From: Flavihumibacter fluvii
GTDB taxonomy: Bacteria; Bacteroidota; Bacteroidia; Chitinophagales; Chitinophagaceae
NCBI RefSeq assembly: GCF_018595675.2
Contig: NZ_CP092333.1
Location: 2,132,001-2,196,000, forward strand
Direction of reading: 5' to 3'
Length of the DNA stretch: 64,000 nt
Shown: positions 42,167-52,393 of the stretch, in pieces
Layout: every line of letters begins with the position of its first letter
How positions within the stretch are numbered: the first letter of the stretch is position 1
Notes under the pieces: generated by a model
Databases searched by the model: none
The model's input: only the letters and a program-made list of their open reading frames with translations
Told to the model about the DNA's origin: nothing
Translations under genes and position numbers: made by a program

Positions 42167-42174
42167 ATACAGTG

Positions 42175-42912
42175 TCAGGCGTTCCAGATTGCCCAGCTTT
42201 CTTCGGCCTGTATGATGAGCATGTCATGGCCATTTTCAATCACTGCTCCTTTCGATTTTCCTGCAGACAGGAATTTTGTTTCCGCCGGATTGTAAACCAG
42301 GTCATATAAATAATGCCGCTCACTCACCTGCCCGTAATCCAGTGGTGGCATGGATTCCGTGTTGGGGGCCATCCCCAGCGGCGTTGTATTGATCCATAAA
42401 GTGGCATACTGCAGGTCTTCCTTTTTTAATGCGCCGTACTCCCGGATCCCCTTTTCCGGGTCAGCCTTGCGGCTTATAACGGTAAAGGGTATTTGCAGTT
42501 GTTGCAATACATACTGAACGGCTTTTGATGCACCTCCTGTTCCCAATACCAATGCGGCATTATGGTGGTGACCGAGTTTTTTCCGCAGCGACTTTTCAAA
42601 CCCGACCACATCAGTATTGTACCCGGTAAGCTGTTTGTTCTGGATACGGATGCAATTACAGGCGCCAATGGCGGCAACTACGGGGCTTACATGATGCAGG
42701 TAGCTGGTCACTTTTTCTTTATGGGGAATGGTCACATTGATACCTTCCAGTTGCGGATGCGCAGCTAAGAGCGCCGGGAAGTCACTGATATGCTCCAGCG
42801 GGAAATTATCATAACGCGCATCCACACCCTCAGCTTCAAATTTAGCCGTGAAAAATCCTTTGGAAAATGAATGTCCCAACGGATATCCGATAAGGCCAAA
42901 CTGCCGGGTCAT
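42175..42912 (-). CDS. aroE: Shikimate dehydrogenase
   Basis: A 245-residue enzyme reducing 3-dehydroshikimate to shikimate with NADPH in aromatic amino acid synthesis. Shikimate-binding GYPLGHSFSKGFFT (about 9-22), the catalytic Lys in GINVTIPHKEKVTSY (about 58-72), and NTDVVGFEKSLRKKL (about 98-112) are present. The dinucleotide motif is LVLGTGGASKAVQYVL (about 121-136), and the end is the family pattern IIQAEESWAIW. It is short (E. coli AroE has 272) but complete. Its ATG overlaps the comA-like stop by 4 bp (ATGA), so the two are cotranslated. Confidence 0.94.
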   Translation of the reverse strand: MTRQFGLIGYPLGHSFSKGFFTAKFEAEGVDARYDNFPLEHISDFPALLAAHPQLEGINVTIPHKEKVTSYLHHVSPVVAAIGACNCIRIQNKQLTGYNTDVVGFEKSLRKKLGHHHNAALVLGTGGASKAVQYVLQQLQIPFTVISRKADPEKGIREYGALKKEDLQYATLWINTTPLGMAPNTESMPPLDYGQVSERHYLYDLVYNPAETKFLSAGKSKGAVIENGHDMLIIQAEESWAIWNA

Positions 42913-43679
42913 ACCAGTTCTTTATCGAGGAATAAACTAAAGGTATCGCCCCTTAGCCCTACACGCATGGCTTCGAGGGAGATGATCTCAGCGGGTGCTA
43001 TATTTCCCAGGTTGACGTTACAGCCGATCAATTCAATAAAATACAATTGCTGGGCTTTTTGCGGGGCTTCCCATAAGATTTTTTCTTCCGGGATCTGGGT
43101 TAGGATTTCCTGTACCAGGCCTTCCCGCACTTCACCACTTCCGCGGTAAATACCCACGTTACCCGCTTCACGGGCTTCTGCGATAACGTAAGTGGATCCT
43201 GCATCCAGTTCAGCCCGCATGAGTTCAATCCATTTATATGGCGGGATGATGTGCGCGGCATCCTTACTGCCTACTTCACTTAAAACTGTACCATGTTTGG
43301 TCAGCTTTTCAATATACCCGCATTTTTCTGTGTGCGGAATGGTAATGGAACCATCACTTACTTCCATATAGGATATGCCGTATTCCTTGCAAACATTGAT
43401 ATAATCTTCAAACTGGTTGCGGATCAGGAAGGCTTCAAAAAGGGTACCGCCAAAATATACCGGGATATCATAGGATCGGTACACATCCAGTTTTTCACGC
43501 AGGTTGGGCGTAACATAAGATGTACCAAAACCAAGCTTAACAATATCAACATGGGGATAGGCAACACTCATGAAATTTTTACTCTCTTCGATACTCAGCC
43601 CCTTATCCATGATCATGGTAATTCCTTTGGTACGGGGCCGGGCGACCCTTTCGGGCATCTGGGTTAAATTGAAATTCAT
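42909..43679 (-). CDS. comA: Phosphosulfolactate synthase (ComA family)
   Basis: A 256-residue (beta/alpha)8 enzyme of the ComA family. ComA adds sulfite to phosphoenolpyruvate to form phosphosulfolactate, the first step of coenzyme M synthesis in methanogens; some bacteria use it to make sulfolactate. Family blocks: GITMIMDKGLSIEESKNF (about 19-36), DIVKLGFGTSYVTPNLREKL (about 45-64), PVYFGGTLFEAFLI, YMEVSDGSITIPHTEK and VIAEAREAGNVGIYRGSGEV. No comB, comC or sulfonate gene is nearby. Its partner is aroE with a 4-bp overlap. A -7-like TATTTTTG (43713-43706) lies 27 bp upstream. Confidence 0.9.
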   Translation of the reverse strand: MNFNLTQMPERVARPRTKGITMIMDKGLSIEESKNFMSVAYPHVDIVKLGFGTSYVTPNLREKLDVYRSYDIPVYFGGTLFEAFLIRNQFEDYINVCKEYGISYMEVSDGSITIPHTEKCGYIEKLTKHGTVLSEVGSKDAAHIIPPYKWIELMRAELDAGSTYVIAEAREAGNVGIYRGSGEVREGLVQEILTQIPEEKILWEAPQKAQQLYFIELIGCNVNLGNIAPAEIISLEAMRVGLRGDTFSLFLDKELV

Positions 43680-43729
43680 TGGCTGCTGTTTAATGAAATG
43701 CCGCGCAAAAATAGGAAACCGCTGGCATA

Positions 43730-45151
43730 TTACCCTTTTCCTGCTTTCCGGTTTCTGGCAATCACATCAACAACCCCCTGGTTCTGTAAAACTGCCGGAT
43801 GCAGCGCCACAAATTCCTTCAGTAGTTTAGGCGCTTTTTGCATGGCCCGCTCCAGGTAGAGGAGCGCATCTTTTGATCTGCCCAGCGCCAGGAGAATGGC
43901 GCTTTTATAATAAATGAACAGGGGTTTCCCTTCGGTATGCCGAAGTGCGGCTTCCGACTGTTCCAGTGCCTCATCATAAAATTCGCCGGTATACAGGCAC
44001 CTGATCAGGGCTTCCCAGCCATTACTGCTTTTTGGCCGCGCCCGTACCACATTGGAAAAGAAAATGATCGCTTCTTTTGTTTCCCCCAAACGCACCTTAC
44101 ACTCGCCCATAGCCAGGTTGAATTCAGGAACAGCCTTCTGGATATGCATAGCCGTTTCCAATTGTTTGGCTGCCTGGCTCCACTGCTCTTCGTTAATATA
44201 GGTACAGGCAATCTTGTAATATAATTTACTGTCATCCGGATTCAGGTGAACGGCTTTCCGGTAATAAAACCTCGCCTGGGCAAAATTCTTCTGGCGGTCG
44301 TAACAATGCCCGATGGCTTCGAATATGACGTCCTCAGGACGGCTGAGCTCCAGTACTTTTTCCAGTACTTCAATGGCATCCCTGTATTTCTTCAGCCGGA
44401 TAAATGCATCCCCCATATTCCGGTAGGCATAATCGAACTTTTCATCTATGGTTACTGCAAACTTGTACGCATCGATCGCTTTTTCGTACAATTTAAGGCC
44501 CTGGTAAGCTGCTGCCAGGTTAAACCATGCCAGTTCATTATAGGGCAGTTCCTCCAATATTTGCTGGTGCACCCTGATGCTTTCCTCATTCCTGCCGGTA
44601 AAATCGGTCCAGAAACAGATTTTATACAACGCTTCTTCATTGGCCGGTTCCTGCTCCAGGATCAGCTTCAGGCAGTCGAATATCTTGTCAAACTCCTCAT
44701 AATCATCGTACACATCGGCCAGCTCAAAGAGTAATTCAATGCGCTCCTCCCCTTCGAACAATAAAAGGGCATTTTCCAGTAATTCCACGGCCTTAGGTTG
44801 CTGGTCCAGCGCCAGGTAAGCATCCGTGCGGAGGATAAACAGGTTGATATCATTGCTGTCCAGCAGTTCTGCCAGGTCAAGAATAGCTAAAGCATCTGTG
44901 TACTTGCGCGTGGCAATCAGGATATCTGCCTTACGTAATAACAGGCTGGCGGAATAGGGAAATTGCTCTACGGCCATGTCACAGGCTTCCTGGGCCTGAC
45001 CCAGGTCTTCTGCATCATCAAAATAATCAATGATTTTTTCGAAGGATTCCTCGTCCAAAAAACTATTGGAACGGCCTGATTTCCTGTCGTTGTACTGCCT
45101 CAGCAATTCCTCTAAATCCTCTTTATCCTGGCGAAAGGGGTATTCTTTCAT
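43730..45151 (-). CDS. Tetratricopeptide repeat protein
   Basis: A 473-residue cytoplasmic protein made almost entirely of TPR units, at least ten, such as ATRKYTDALAILDLAELLDS (about 77-96), YEKAIDAYKFAVTIDEKFDY (about 221-240) and FAQARFYYRKAVHLNPDDSK (about 288-307). There is no signal peptide or enzymatic domain. TPR proteins serve as protein-interaction scaffolds; no partner can be named from context. It probably starts the unit that continues with comA and aroE (51-bp gap). The ATG at 45151 is the only good start. Confidence 0.9.
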   Translation of the reverse strand: MKEYPFRQDKEDLEELLRQYNDRKSGRSNSFLDEESFEKIIDYFDDAEDLGQAQEACDMAVEQFPYSASLLLRKADILIATRKYTDALAILDLAELLDSNDINLFILRTDAYLALDQQPKAVELLENALLLFEGEERIELLFELADVYDDYEEFDKIFDCLKLILEQEPANEEALYKICFWTDFTGRNEESIRVHQQILEELPYNELAWFNLAAAYQGLKLYEKAIDAYKFAVTIDEKFDYAYRNMGDAFIRLKKYRDAIEVLEKVLELSRPEDVIFEAIGHCYDRQKNFAQARFYYRKAVHLNPDDSKLYYKIACTYINEEQWSQAAKQLETAMHIQKAVPEFNLAMGECKVRLGETKEAIIFFSNVVRARPKSSNGWEALIRCLYTGEFYDEALEQSEAALRHTEGKPLFIYYKSAILLALGRSKDALLYLERAMQKAPKLLKEFVALHPAVLQNQGVVDVIARNRKAGKG

Positions 45152-45295
45152 GTACTTTGGGTTATTCTAATATAGCCTAAACCAAAAAATTGGCCAACTT
45201 TTTGTAACATTTTTTATCACCAACCGTTAATAACATATTAAAATTTGTGATAAACGGTTAGGATTTTAGCAAATATTTTAACTACTTTTGTACCA

Positions 45296-45676
45296 GTGAT
45301 TAAATCAATCCATACAAGAATTTCCAGGCACTCCTTAAAATTGGTGGTTGCCACCCTTTTTCTGGGTATTGCCGGATTGGCGTTTGCCAGTATGGGTGGT
45401 GAAAAACGCAACAAAAAGTCCGGTTCTGTTCGTTCTGAATTTGTTCCGATCAAAACCAGTGCTGGCTTTACACTGAAAACCGGGTCATCTTACAAAGGAA
45501 GCATGATCCTGAACCAGGAAAAGTCAAATGGCCAGATTCGTTTTAATTCCCTGGTAACTTTCCAGAAAGGCAATACGACTTATATTCTTCCTTTGAACCA
45601 CAGGATTAACATGGGTTCTCTAAGTACAACAGACAATACGCAGATGCTGCGCCTGAAAGTCAGGATGCACAAATAA
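45296..45676 (+). CDS. Small secreted or membrane-anchored hypothetical protein
   Basis: A 126-residue protein with a basic N-terminus and one hydrophobic segment (LVVATLFLGIAGLAFASMGG, about 16-35) that could be a signal peptide cut after FAS. The rest is polar and beta-rich (SSYKGSMILNQEKSNGQIRF, NSLVTFQKGNTTYILPLNHR). I do not recognise a family. The start is a GTG at 45296. A TACTTTTG -7-like box (45283-45290) ends only 5 bp before it, so the message may be leaderless. It converges on the next gene with a 4-bp gap. Confidence 0.7.
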   Translation: MIKSIHTRISRHSLKLVVATLFLGIAGLAFASMGGEKRNKKSGSVRSEFVPIKTSAGFTLKTGSSYKGSMILNQEKSNGQIRFNSLVTFQKGNTTYILPLNHRINMGSLSTTDNTQMLRLKVRMHK

Positions 45677-45680
45677 TCCC

Positions 45681-46340
45681 CTACTGCGCTTTTCTCCCTT
45701 TTTTACTTTCTTCATAGGTCATTTCACGATAGCCAGTTTTAGGAATATCAAATTTTGATACTGGTACCGGGTTGAGGTTTACCTGCGACACGATATACCT
45801 GATATTTAACTGGCCTTGTGTTAACTCATACTCAAGGGGAAGTCCCTTCAGGCCACTGAACTGTGAATTATAATCATCGTTCTCGGGCATGATATCTGTA
45901 GTGTAGTATACAATAAATGAGCTGCCATCTTTCATTTGCGCAATAGCCTTCTTACAGGTATACCCTGCCAGCGTCTTTGTTTCAGTAGTTGTGTTGAACC
46001 TGATGCCTTCATACTTCCGGTTTTTATCTTTCCAGTCATCAGCTGTCATCCGGATCAGCAATTTTTGTCCGCCTACTTCCTGCAACACCACAGCAGCTCC
46101 GCTCCTTGCGTCATGGATGGTGGTAAAACTGGCAAGTGCACTAACCATTTCCGACCGGCTCAGGTTTCCCTTAAGGTAAACTGTGGTAGTTGCGCCATCG
46201 AAGGCATCTGCCAGTTTCGGTTCCGCGGCACCGGTAGTGATCACCGCATCATACACGATCGTGATATCAGCAATTTTCTTTTGCGCACTGGTGTACAGCG
46301 ATAACAAGGCCAGCGAAGTAATCAGTACAATTTTTTTCAT
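45681..46340 (-). CDS. Secreted hypothetical protein, GLPGLI/DUF4412-like
   Basis: A 219-residue protein with a signal peptide (MKKIVLITSLALLSLYTSAQ). The start at 46340 is preferred to an upstream ATG that would lie inside the yidC terminator. The mature part is beta-rich: VYLKGNLSRSEMVSALASFT, GIRFNTTTETKTLAGYTCKK, and FSGLKGLPLEYELTQGQLN. The TKTLAGYTCKKA and GLPLEYE patterns resemble the periplasmic GLPGLI-type and DUF4412-type proteins of Bacteroidota; the match is from memory and not firm. The function is unknown. Confidence 0.78.
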   Translation of the reverse strand: MKKIVLITSLALLSLYTSAQKKIADITIVYDAVITTGAAEPKLADAFDGATTTVYLKGNLSRSEMVSALASFTTIHDARSGAAVVLQEVGGQKLLIRMTADDWKDKNRKYEGIRFNTTTETKTLAGYTCKKAIAQMKDGSSFIVYYTTDIMPENDDYNSQFSGLKGLPLEYELTQGQLNIRYIVSQVNLNPVPVSKFDIPKTGYREMTYEESKKGRKAQ

Positions 46341-46394
46341 GGTCATTTCAGTATAACAGACGCAGTTTTTCCGGTGATAGTTGTCTAAAATAAG

Positions 46395-46432
46395 AAAGAC
46401 CCGTGGCATTTTCACTGAATGCACAGGTCTTT
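46395..46432 (-). terminator. Terminator after yidC
   Basis: A long near-perfect stem (AAAGACC...GGTCTTT outer, GTG/CAC and CATT/AATG inner, two small defects) lies 25 bp after the yidC stop and is followed on the minus strand by CTTATTTTAG. It separates yidC from the secreted hypothetical gene. Confidence 0.75.
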
Positions 46433-46456
46433 TTGGTTATTTAACAGCGTAGTGGC

Positions 46457-48292
46457 TTATTTACCTTTTTTCTGCATATCCTGCACTCTTTTCTGCGTGG
46501 CCTGGATCTCTTCCATCTTCGCCGCCCATTTGGACTTGGCCTTGGGCTTTGTGCGATTTTCTGCCAGCTGTGCCACGATCTTGTCGTGATCTATTATATA
46601 GTTCTGTATCACCCATTGCAAGGCCAGTGTGATGACATTCGACACAGTGTAATACCAGGTAAGTGCTGATGGTAAACGGTTGAAGAAAACCAACAGGATG
46701 ACAGGGAAAATATACGGCATGTATTTTAACATCGGGTTATTCTGGTCCGGTGTCATATTCATATTATACAATGAGATCAGGAAGCTGGTGATTACGGCAG
46801 TGATCGTAAACAGACTGATATGATCCCCGAAACCAAACGGAATAGTGAAGGGAAGTTTGGCTATAACATCATAGGTGGAAAGGTCCTGCGCCCAAAGAAA
46901 ACTTTGTCCGCGTAAAGCCACACTCGAGTTAAAGAAACTATACAAGGCAAAGAAGATGGGAATCTGCATCAGGGCCGGAATACAACCACCCAGTGGATTT
47001 ACACCAGCTTCCCTGAACAATTTCATTTGCTCCATGCCAAAGCCCTGCTGGTCATCGCCGAACTTTGCTTTCAGGGTATCGATCTCCGGGCGAAGCGCTT
47101 TCATCTTGGCACCACTGAGATAACTGGAATACACCAAAGGTGAGGTGACCAGGCGGATGAACAGGGTCAGTAATGCAATCACGATACCATAACTGCCGAC
47201 AAATTTTTTGATGAAATCAAAAACAGGCATTACGATGTACTGGTTGATCGGCCTTACGAAAGAATAAAAGCCCTGTCCCAGGTTCACGATCTTATCCATT
47301 TTGTCAACACCTACGTGACGCAGTATTTTATAGTCATTCGGACCAAAATAAAACTGCATGGCAACCACGGCATTGTTACCAGCCGGAAGCTTTTTCTGGA
47401 AGGAAGACTTGGCAGCTACAATGACGTTGGAACTGTCTTCACCCGGACTTGTCCAGTCAATCTGGCCCGCATCAAAATTATCCCGGGCAATTAAAGTCGT
47501 ATTGAAGAATTGTTGTTTGATACTTGCCCAGTGAACGGGTTTTTCAAATTTCTCCTGGTTATTGGAAAACATGTTGAAGTAATCGTACTCCCCGTCTTCC
47601 ACGATTACCAACTGTGATTGCTGGCGTTCGTATTTCACATCCCTTTCCTGCTGGCGTGCATCTACATTCCATTGCAGGTTCAGGTTCTGGTTGGTCAGCA
47701 AAGCATTCACCCCGTTTAATTTCAGGTTGAAGTCGATGAGGTAGGAACCTTGTTTCACAACAAATTCATGCTGCATCGATTCACCGTTATTACCGGTCAC
47801 CTCGTAGGTGATCACCTGGTTGCCGGCATTGTCGGAACTTACCCCTTTTAACTGAAAGAAAAGGTTGGCAGCCTGCGCAGTCTGGTTATTACCTGTATTC
47901 ACGGGATAAGTAACCTGGTCACTGCCATCATGAATAAGGGTAACCTGGCTGCTATCGGAACGCTTGAATTTTTTGAGGGAAACCTGGACCGGCTGTCCGC
48001 CTTTATTGGAAAACCTGATGGATAACAGGTCATTTTCCACCACCTGGAAACTTTCCTTTCCTGCAGTCGCCTTTGCCCAACCTGTTGCAGTAGTGTCAGC
48101 CACTACCACCGCAGCTGTTGTGTCAGTAGTTACTTTGCTTGCTTTTATTTTGGCCTGTTCAATTTTAGCGATAGAATCTTCGTACTGCTGTTTTTTGCCT
48201 TGTAATTCCTGGCTATTCTTTGAAGAAATAAACAGGTAAACAAAAAGGAGAACCCCTAACAGCACAAAACCAATAACCGTGTTGCGATCCAT
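46457..48292 (-). CDS. yidC: Membrane protein insertase YidC
   Basis: A 611-residue Oxa1-family insertase that places proteins in the inner membrane alone or with Sec. The start is MDRNTVIGFVLLGVLLFVYL (48292), the usual N-terminal anchor. A large periplasmic beta domain (about 60-345) follows, as in Gram-negative YidC. The conserved core begins near YGIVIALLTLFIRLVTSPLV, includes GCIPALMQIPIFFALYSFFN, and continues with the later membrane helices (VFFNRLPSALTWYYTVSN). The hydrophilic-groove Arg is in the first core helix (TLFIRL). The C-terminal tail is basic (KPKAKSKWAAKMEE), as expected for ribosome contact. Confidence 0.95.
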   Translation of the reverse strand: MDRNTVIGFVLLGVLLFVYLFISSKNSQELQGKKQQYEDSIAKIEQAKIKASKVTTDTTAAVVVADTTATGWAKATAGKESFQVVENDLLSIRFSNKGGQPVQVSLKKFKRSDSSQVTLIHDGSDQVTYPVNTGNNQTAQAANLFFQLKGVSSDNAGNQVITYEVTGNNGESMQHEFVVKQGSYLIDFNLKLNGVNALLTNQNLNLQWNVDARQQERDVKYERQQSQLVIVEDGEYDYFNMFSNNQEKFEKPVHWASIKQQFFNTTLIARDNFDAGQIDWTSPGEDSSNVIVAAKSSFQKKLPAGNNAVVAMQFYFGPNDYKILRHVGVDKMDKIVNLGQGFYSFVRPINQYIVMPVFDFIKKFVGSYGIVIALLTLFIRLVTSPLVYSSYLSGAKMKALRPEIDTLKAKFGDDQQGFGMEQMKLFREAGVNPLGGCIPALMQIPIFFALYSFFNSSVALRGQSFLWAQDLSTYDVIAKLPFTIPFGFGDHISLFTITAVITSFLISLYNMNMTPDQNNPMLKYMPYIFPVILLVFFNRLPSALTWYYTVSNVITLALQWVIQNYIIDHDKIVAQLAENRTKPKAKSKWAAKMEEIQATQKRVQDMQKKGK

Positions 48293-48340
48293 GCTTTGCA
48301 TGTAATAATATTTTTTAGACCTGCGAAGATAGGGTAATAA

Positions 48341-48437
48341 GTGAATAGTGAATGGTCAATAGTGAATGAGAGGAATTCGTGTTTTTCGCTTTTTCCCATT
48401 CACCATTCACTATTCACCATTCACCATTCACCATTCA

Positions 48438-48439
<2 letters not shown>
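48341..48439. repeat. ATTCACY heptamer repeat hairpin, locus 3 (after pyrG)
   Basis: The right arm (48397-48439) has six 7-mers of the type ATTCACC/ATTCACT in direct tandem and runs into the pyrG stop codon (48438-48440). The left arm (48341-48368) has the inverted form GTGAATAGTGAATGG plus a variant unit. The arms can pair over more than 20 bp with few mismatches, leaving a loop of about 28 nt. It sits between pyrG and yidC, both leftward. Confidence 0.88.
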
Positions 48440-50096
<1,657 letters not shown>

Positions 50097-50218
50097 CTAT
50101 GAATAGTACACAAGTACTGCCCGAAATATTTATATATTGCTGATCTGAAAAACCGCTATCCCAGTCTGTATAATGACCTGCGGAAAGAAAATGAGATTGA
50201 GAATTCCGAAAGGTCACG

Positions 50219-50249
50219 CAAAGATAAAGGAAAACATAAAGCTGCACAA
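50219..50249 (-). promoter_or_regulatory. Promoter of pyrG
   Basis: Minus-strand TTG (50249-50247) and TATCTTTG (50226-50219) are 20 bp apart, a full match to the Bacteroidota consensus. Transcription would start near 50214, about 130 nt before the ATG, a longer leader than at the other genes here. I see no clear attenuator hairpin in it. Confidence 0.6.
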
Positions 50250-50319
50250 CCACTTCTTTTCCGGATTGTTAGGATACCTGTAATTAATCGTAACTACACA
50301 TCATTAAAAAAATCACATT

Positions 50320-51162
50320 ATGAAAAAAATTGCTGGCTTCCTGTCATTTCTGGCAATAACAGCAACGGCTTCTGCACAAAACAATAATATGTCTTGCTGC
50401 GCTGCATCTGCTACTGAAGCTTATGCCATGAATGCATCGGATAAAAACTTCTCGGCCAAACACGATGAACCCCTGCCCTTTCATTACCTCTCTGCCAATG
50501 GCAAGGACATCACCTACGCTACCGCAGATGGAAAGACCGCACATGGCTGGGAAGTAAAAGCGGCAACCGCCACCCCGTATTATCTTTTTGTTATCCACGA
50601 ATGGTGGGGATTGAATGATTACGTAAAGCAGGAAGCTGAAAAACTGGGGAAAGACCTGGGGGTAAATGTGATCGCCTTAGACTTATATGATAATGTGGTT
50701 ACCAGCACCCGCGAGGATGCTGCGAAGGCCATGCAGGCGGTTACTACAGACCGGGCAACAGCCATTATCAAAGGGGCTTATGCCTACGCCGGCCCGAAGG
50801 CAAAAGTGTTTACCATCGGATGGTGCTTTGGTGGCGGATGGAGCCTCCAGACTACACTGATAGGCGGGAAACAGGCAGTTGGTTGTATTATGTATTATGG
50901 CCAGCCTGAAAAAGAAGTGGATAAACTGAAGACCCTCAATGCCGATGTACTGGGATTTTTCGGAAACCTGGACCAATGGCCTAGTCCTCAGGTAGTTACA
51001 GAGTTTGCTGAAAACATGAACAAGGCCGGGAAGAAACTATTCCTGAATCGCTATGAGGCAACACACGCTTTTGCCAATCCAAGTAACCCTAATTTTAATA
51101 AGGAGGCCACAGAAGATGCTTATAAAAAAGTATTGGGCTTTGTGAAGGAAAGAATGAAATAA
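50320..51162 (+). CDS. Secreted dienelactone hydrolase family protein
   Basis: A 280-residue alpha/beta hydrolase with a signal peptide (MKKIAGFLSFLAITATASAQ). The family pattern is clear: FVIHEWWGLNDYVKQEAEKL (about 90-109) with the conserved Glu, the nucleophile Cys in FTIGWCFGGGWSLQT (about 166-180), Asp in VLGFFGNLDQWPSP and His in YEATHAFANP. The Cys-Asp-His triad is therefore complete. Family members hydrolyse dienelactones or other esters and lactones; the natural substrate of secreted Bacteroidota members is not known. The N-terminal insert (about 20-60) is Cys-containing (SCCAAS). It is monocistronic with its own terminator. Confidence 0.9.
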   Translation: MKKIAGFLSFLAITATASAQNNNMSCCAASATEAYAMNASDKNFSAKHDEPLPFHYLSANGKDITYATADGKTAHGWEVKAATATPYYLFVIHEWWGLNDYVKQEAEKLGKDLGVNVIALDLYDNVVTSTREDAAKAMQAVTTDRATAIIKGAYAYAGPKAKVFTIGWCFGGGWSLQTTLIGGKQAVGCIMYYGQPEKEVDKLKTLNADVLGFFGNLDQWPSPQVVTEFAENMNKAGKKLFLNRYEATHAFANPSNPNFNKEATEDAYKKVLGFVKERMK

Positions 51163-51185
51163 GAGGGACTAAAGGCTATAAAATT

Positions 51186-51223
51186 AATAGGCACCCGGTT
51201 ACCCGGATGCCTATTTTCCTTTT
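51186..51223 (+). terminator. Terminator after the dienelactone hydrolase gene
   Basis: The stem AATAGGCA-c-CCGG / CCGG-a-TGCCTATT with a 4-nt loop is followed by TTTCCTTTT, 24 bp after the stop codon. Confidence 0.8.
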
Positions 51224-51236
51224 GATGATTATTGCT

Positions 51237-51419
51237 TTATTTCTTAGACACCAATTTATGCATTGGTTCTGGTGTTATTGGAGTGGCCTTGATTAATCCA
51301 GACTGGTTCCTTTTTAATAAAACATCCTTAATTCTATCGTTATTGTCTTTATTGGCGTGTAAAACAACGATTACCAATAATTCAATAAACAATATCCATA
51401 CGCTAATATTTCTTTTCAT
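51237..51419 (-). CDS. Possible small membrane protein (60 residues)
   Basis: In an otherwise empty 418-bp gap, a 60-codon leftward frame starts ATG-AAA-AGA and encodes a hydrophobic N-terminal segment (MKRNISVWILFIELLVIVVL) followed by a polar tail (HANKDNNDRIKDVLLKRNQS) ending MHKLVSKK. The pattern of basic start, membrane or signal segment and charged tail looks like a real small protein. There is no family match in memory and no promoter consensus nearby. The remaining part of the gap (51420-51580) is AT-rich and shows nothing else. Confidence 0.35.
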   Translation of the reverse strand: MKRNISVWILFIELLVIVVLHANKDNNDRIKDVLLKRNQSGLIKATPITPEPMHKLVSKK

Positions 51420-51580
51420 AAACAGGTGTGTTCTTTGGTTGGATATAGATTCTTTGGCACTGCGAAATTATTACAATTTTTAATATCTTCCAAAATCAAA
51501 GTTGGATTGTTACTAATCAGTAAACGTTTGGCAGGTCGCTTTATTATTTATTTTAATAGCTTTTCTGCCTGAAAATGGAT

Positions 51581-52375
51581 TTACCCTTTCTGGATTTTGA
51601 TAAAACTGGCTGAAATACCTTTAATAAGGGAAGAGCTGAATCCCTGGTGTTCCATTTCATTCAAACCTGCAATTGTACAGCCTTTAGGCGTTGTCACCTT
51701 ATCAATTTCATATTCCGGATGGGTCCCTTTCTGCAATAATAATTCTGCGGCCCCCTTAACAGTTTGGGCTGAAATGAGGCTGGCGGTTGCCGCGTCAAAG
51801 CCAATTTCTATGCCGCCCTGGATATTGGCCCTGATATACCGCATGGCATATGCCGTACCGCAGGCACCCAGTACTGTGGCGGCATCCATCAGTTTTTCGT
51901 CTATCAGTACGACCCTGCCCAATTGGTTAAAAAGGTTCAACACCCAGTCTATCTGCTCTTTTGATGCCTTGGCATAACTGATACAGGTCATGCTTTCCCG
52001 GATGGCAATGGCGGTATTGGGCATGGCCCTGAATACAGGGATTGATTCTGGTAAATCACCCAGGAGGTCAGCGATGCTGATACCTGTTACCACAGAGATC
52101 ACCATTTGCGCCGGATGGAGCGAAGGGGCTATTTCCCGCAGGATATCCCTGACCTGGAATGGTTTTACAGCTAATAATACCACATCTGCAGATTTTACCG
52201 CAAGGCTGTTATCAGGCATAATATTGATGCCCTTTTCAGCCAGTGGTTGCAGGAGGACAACATTGCGACGGGTTACCGTAATATCCTGGGCTTCAGTAAA
52301 ACCACCGGCCAATAATCCTTCTGCGATCGATATTCCCAGGTTACCACCACCAATAATTGCTATTTTCTTTCCCAT
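51581..52375 (-). CDS. proC: Pyrroline-5-carboxylate reductase
   Basis: A 264-residue NAD(P)H enzyme for the last step of proline synthesis. The start is MGKKIAIIGGGNLGISIAEG (52375), with the dinucleotide motif directly at the N-terminus; a start five codons upstream is also open. ADVVLLAVKPFQVRDIL (about 64-80), SIPVFRAMPNTAIAIRESMT (about 109-128) and the C-terminal signature region VTTPKGCTIAGLNEMEHQGF (about 230-249) are all typical. It follows hldD by 18 bp and is likely cotranscribed with it. Confidence 0.94.
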   Translation of the reverse strand: MGKKIAIIGGGNLGISIAEGLLAGGFTEAQDITVTRRNVVLLQPLAEKGINIMPDNSLAVKSADVVLLAVKPFQVRDILREIAPSLHPAQMVISVVTGISIADLLGDLPESIPVFRAMPNTAIAIRESMTCISYAKASKEQIDWVLNLFNQLGRVVLIDEKLMDAATVLGACGTAYAMRYIRANIQGGIEIGFDAATASLISAQTVKGAAELLLQKGTHPEYEIDKVTTPKGCTIAGLNEMEHQGFSSSLIKGISASFIKIQKG

Positions 52376-52393
52376 ATTATTTTTTATCATGTA

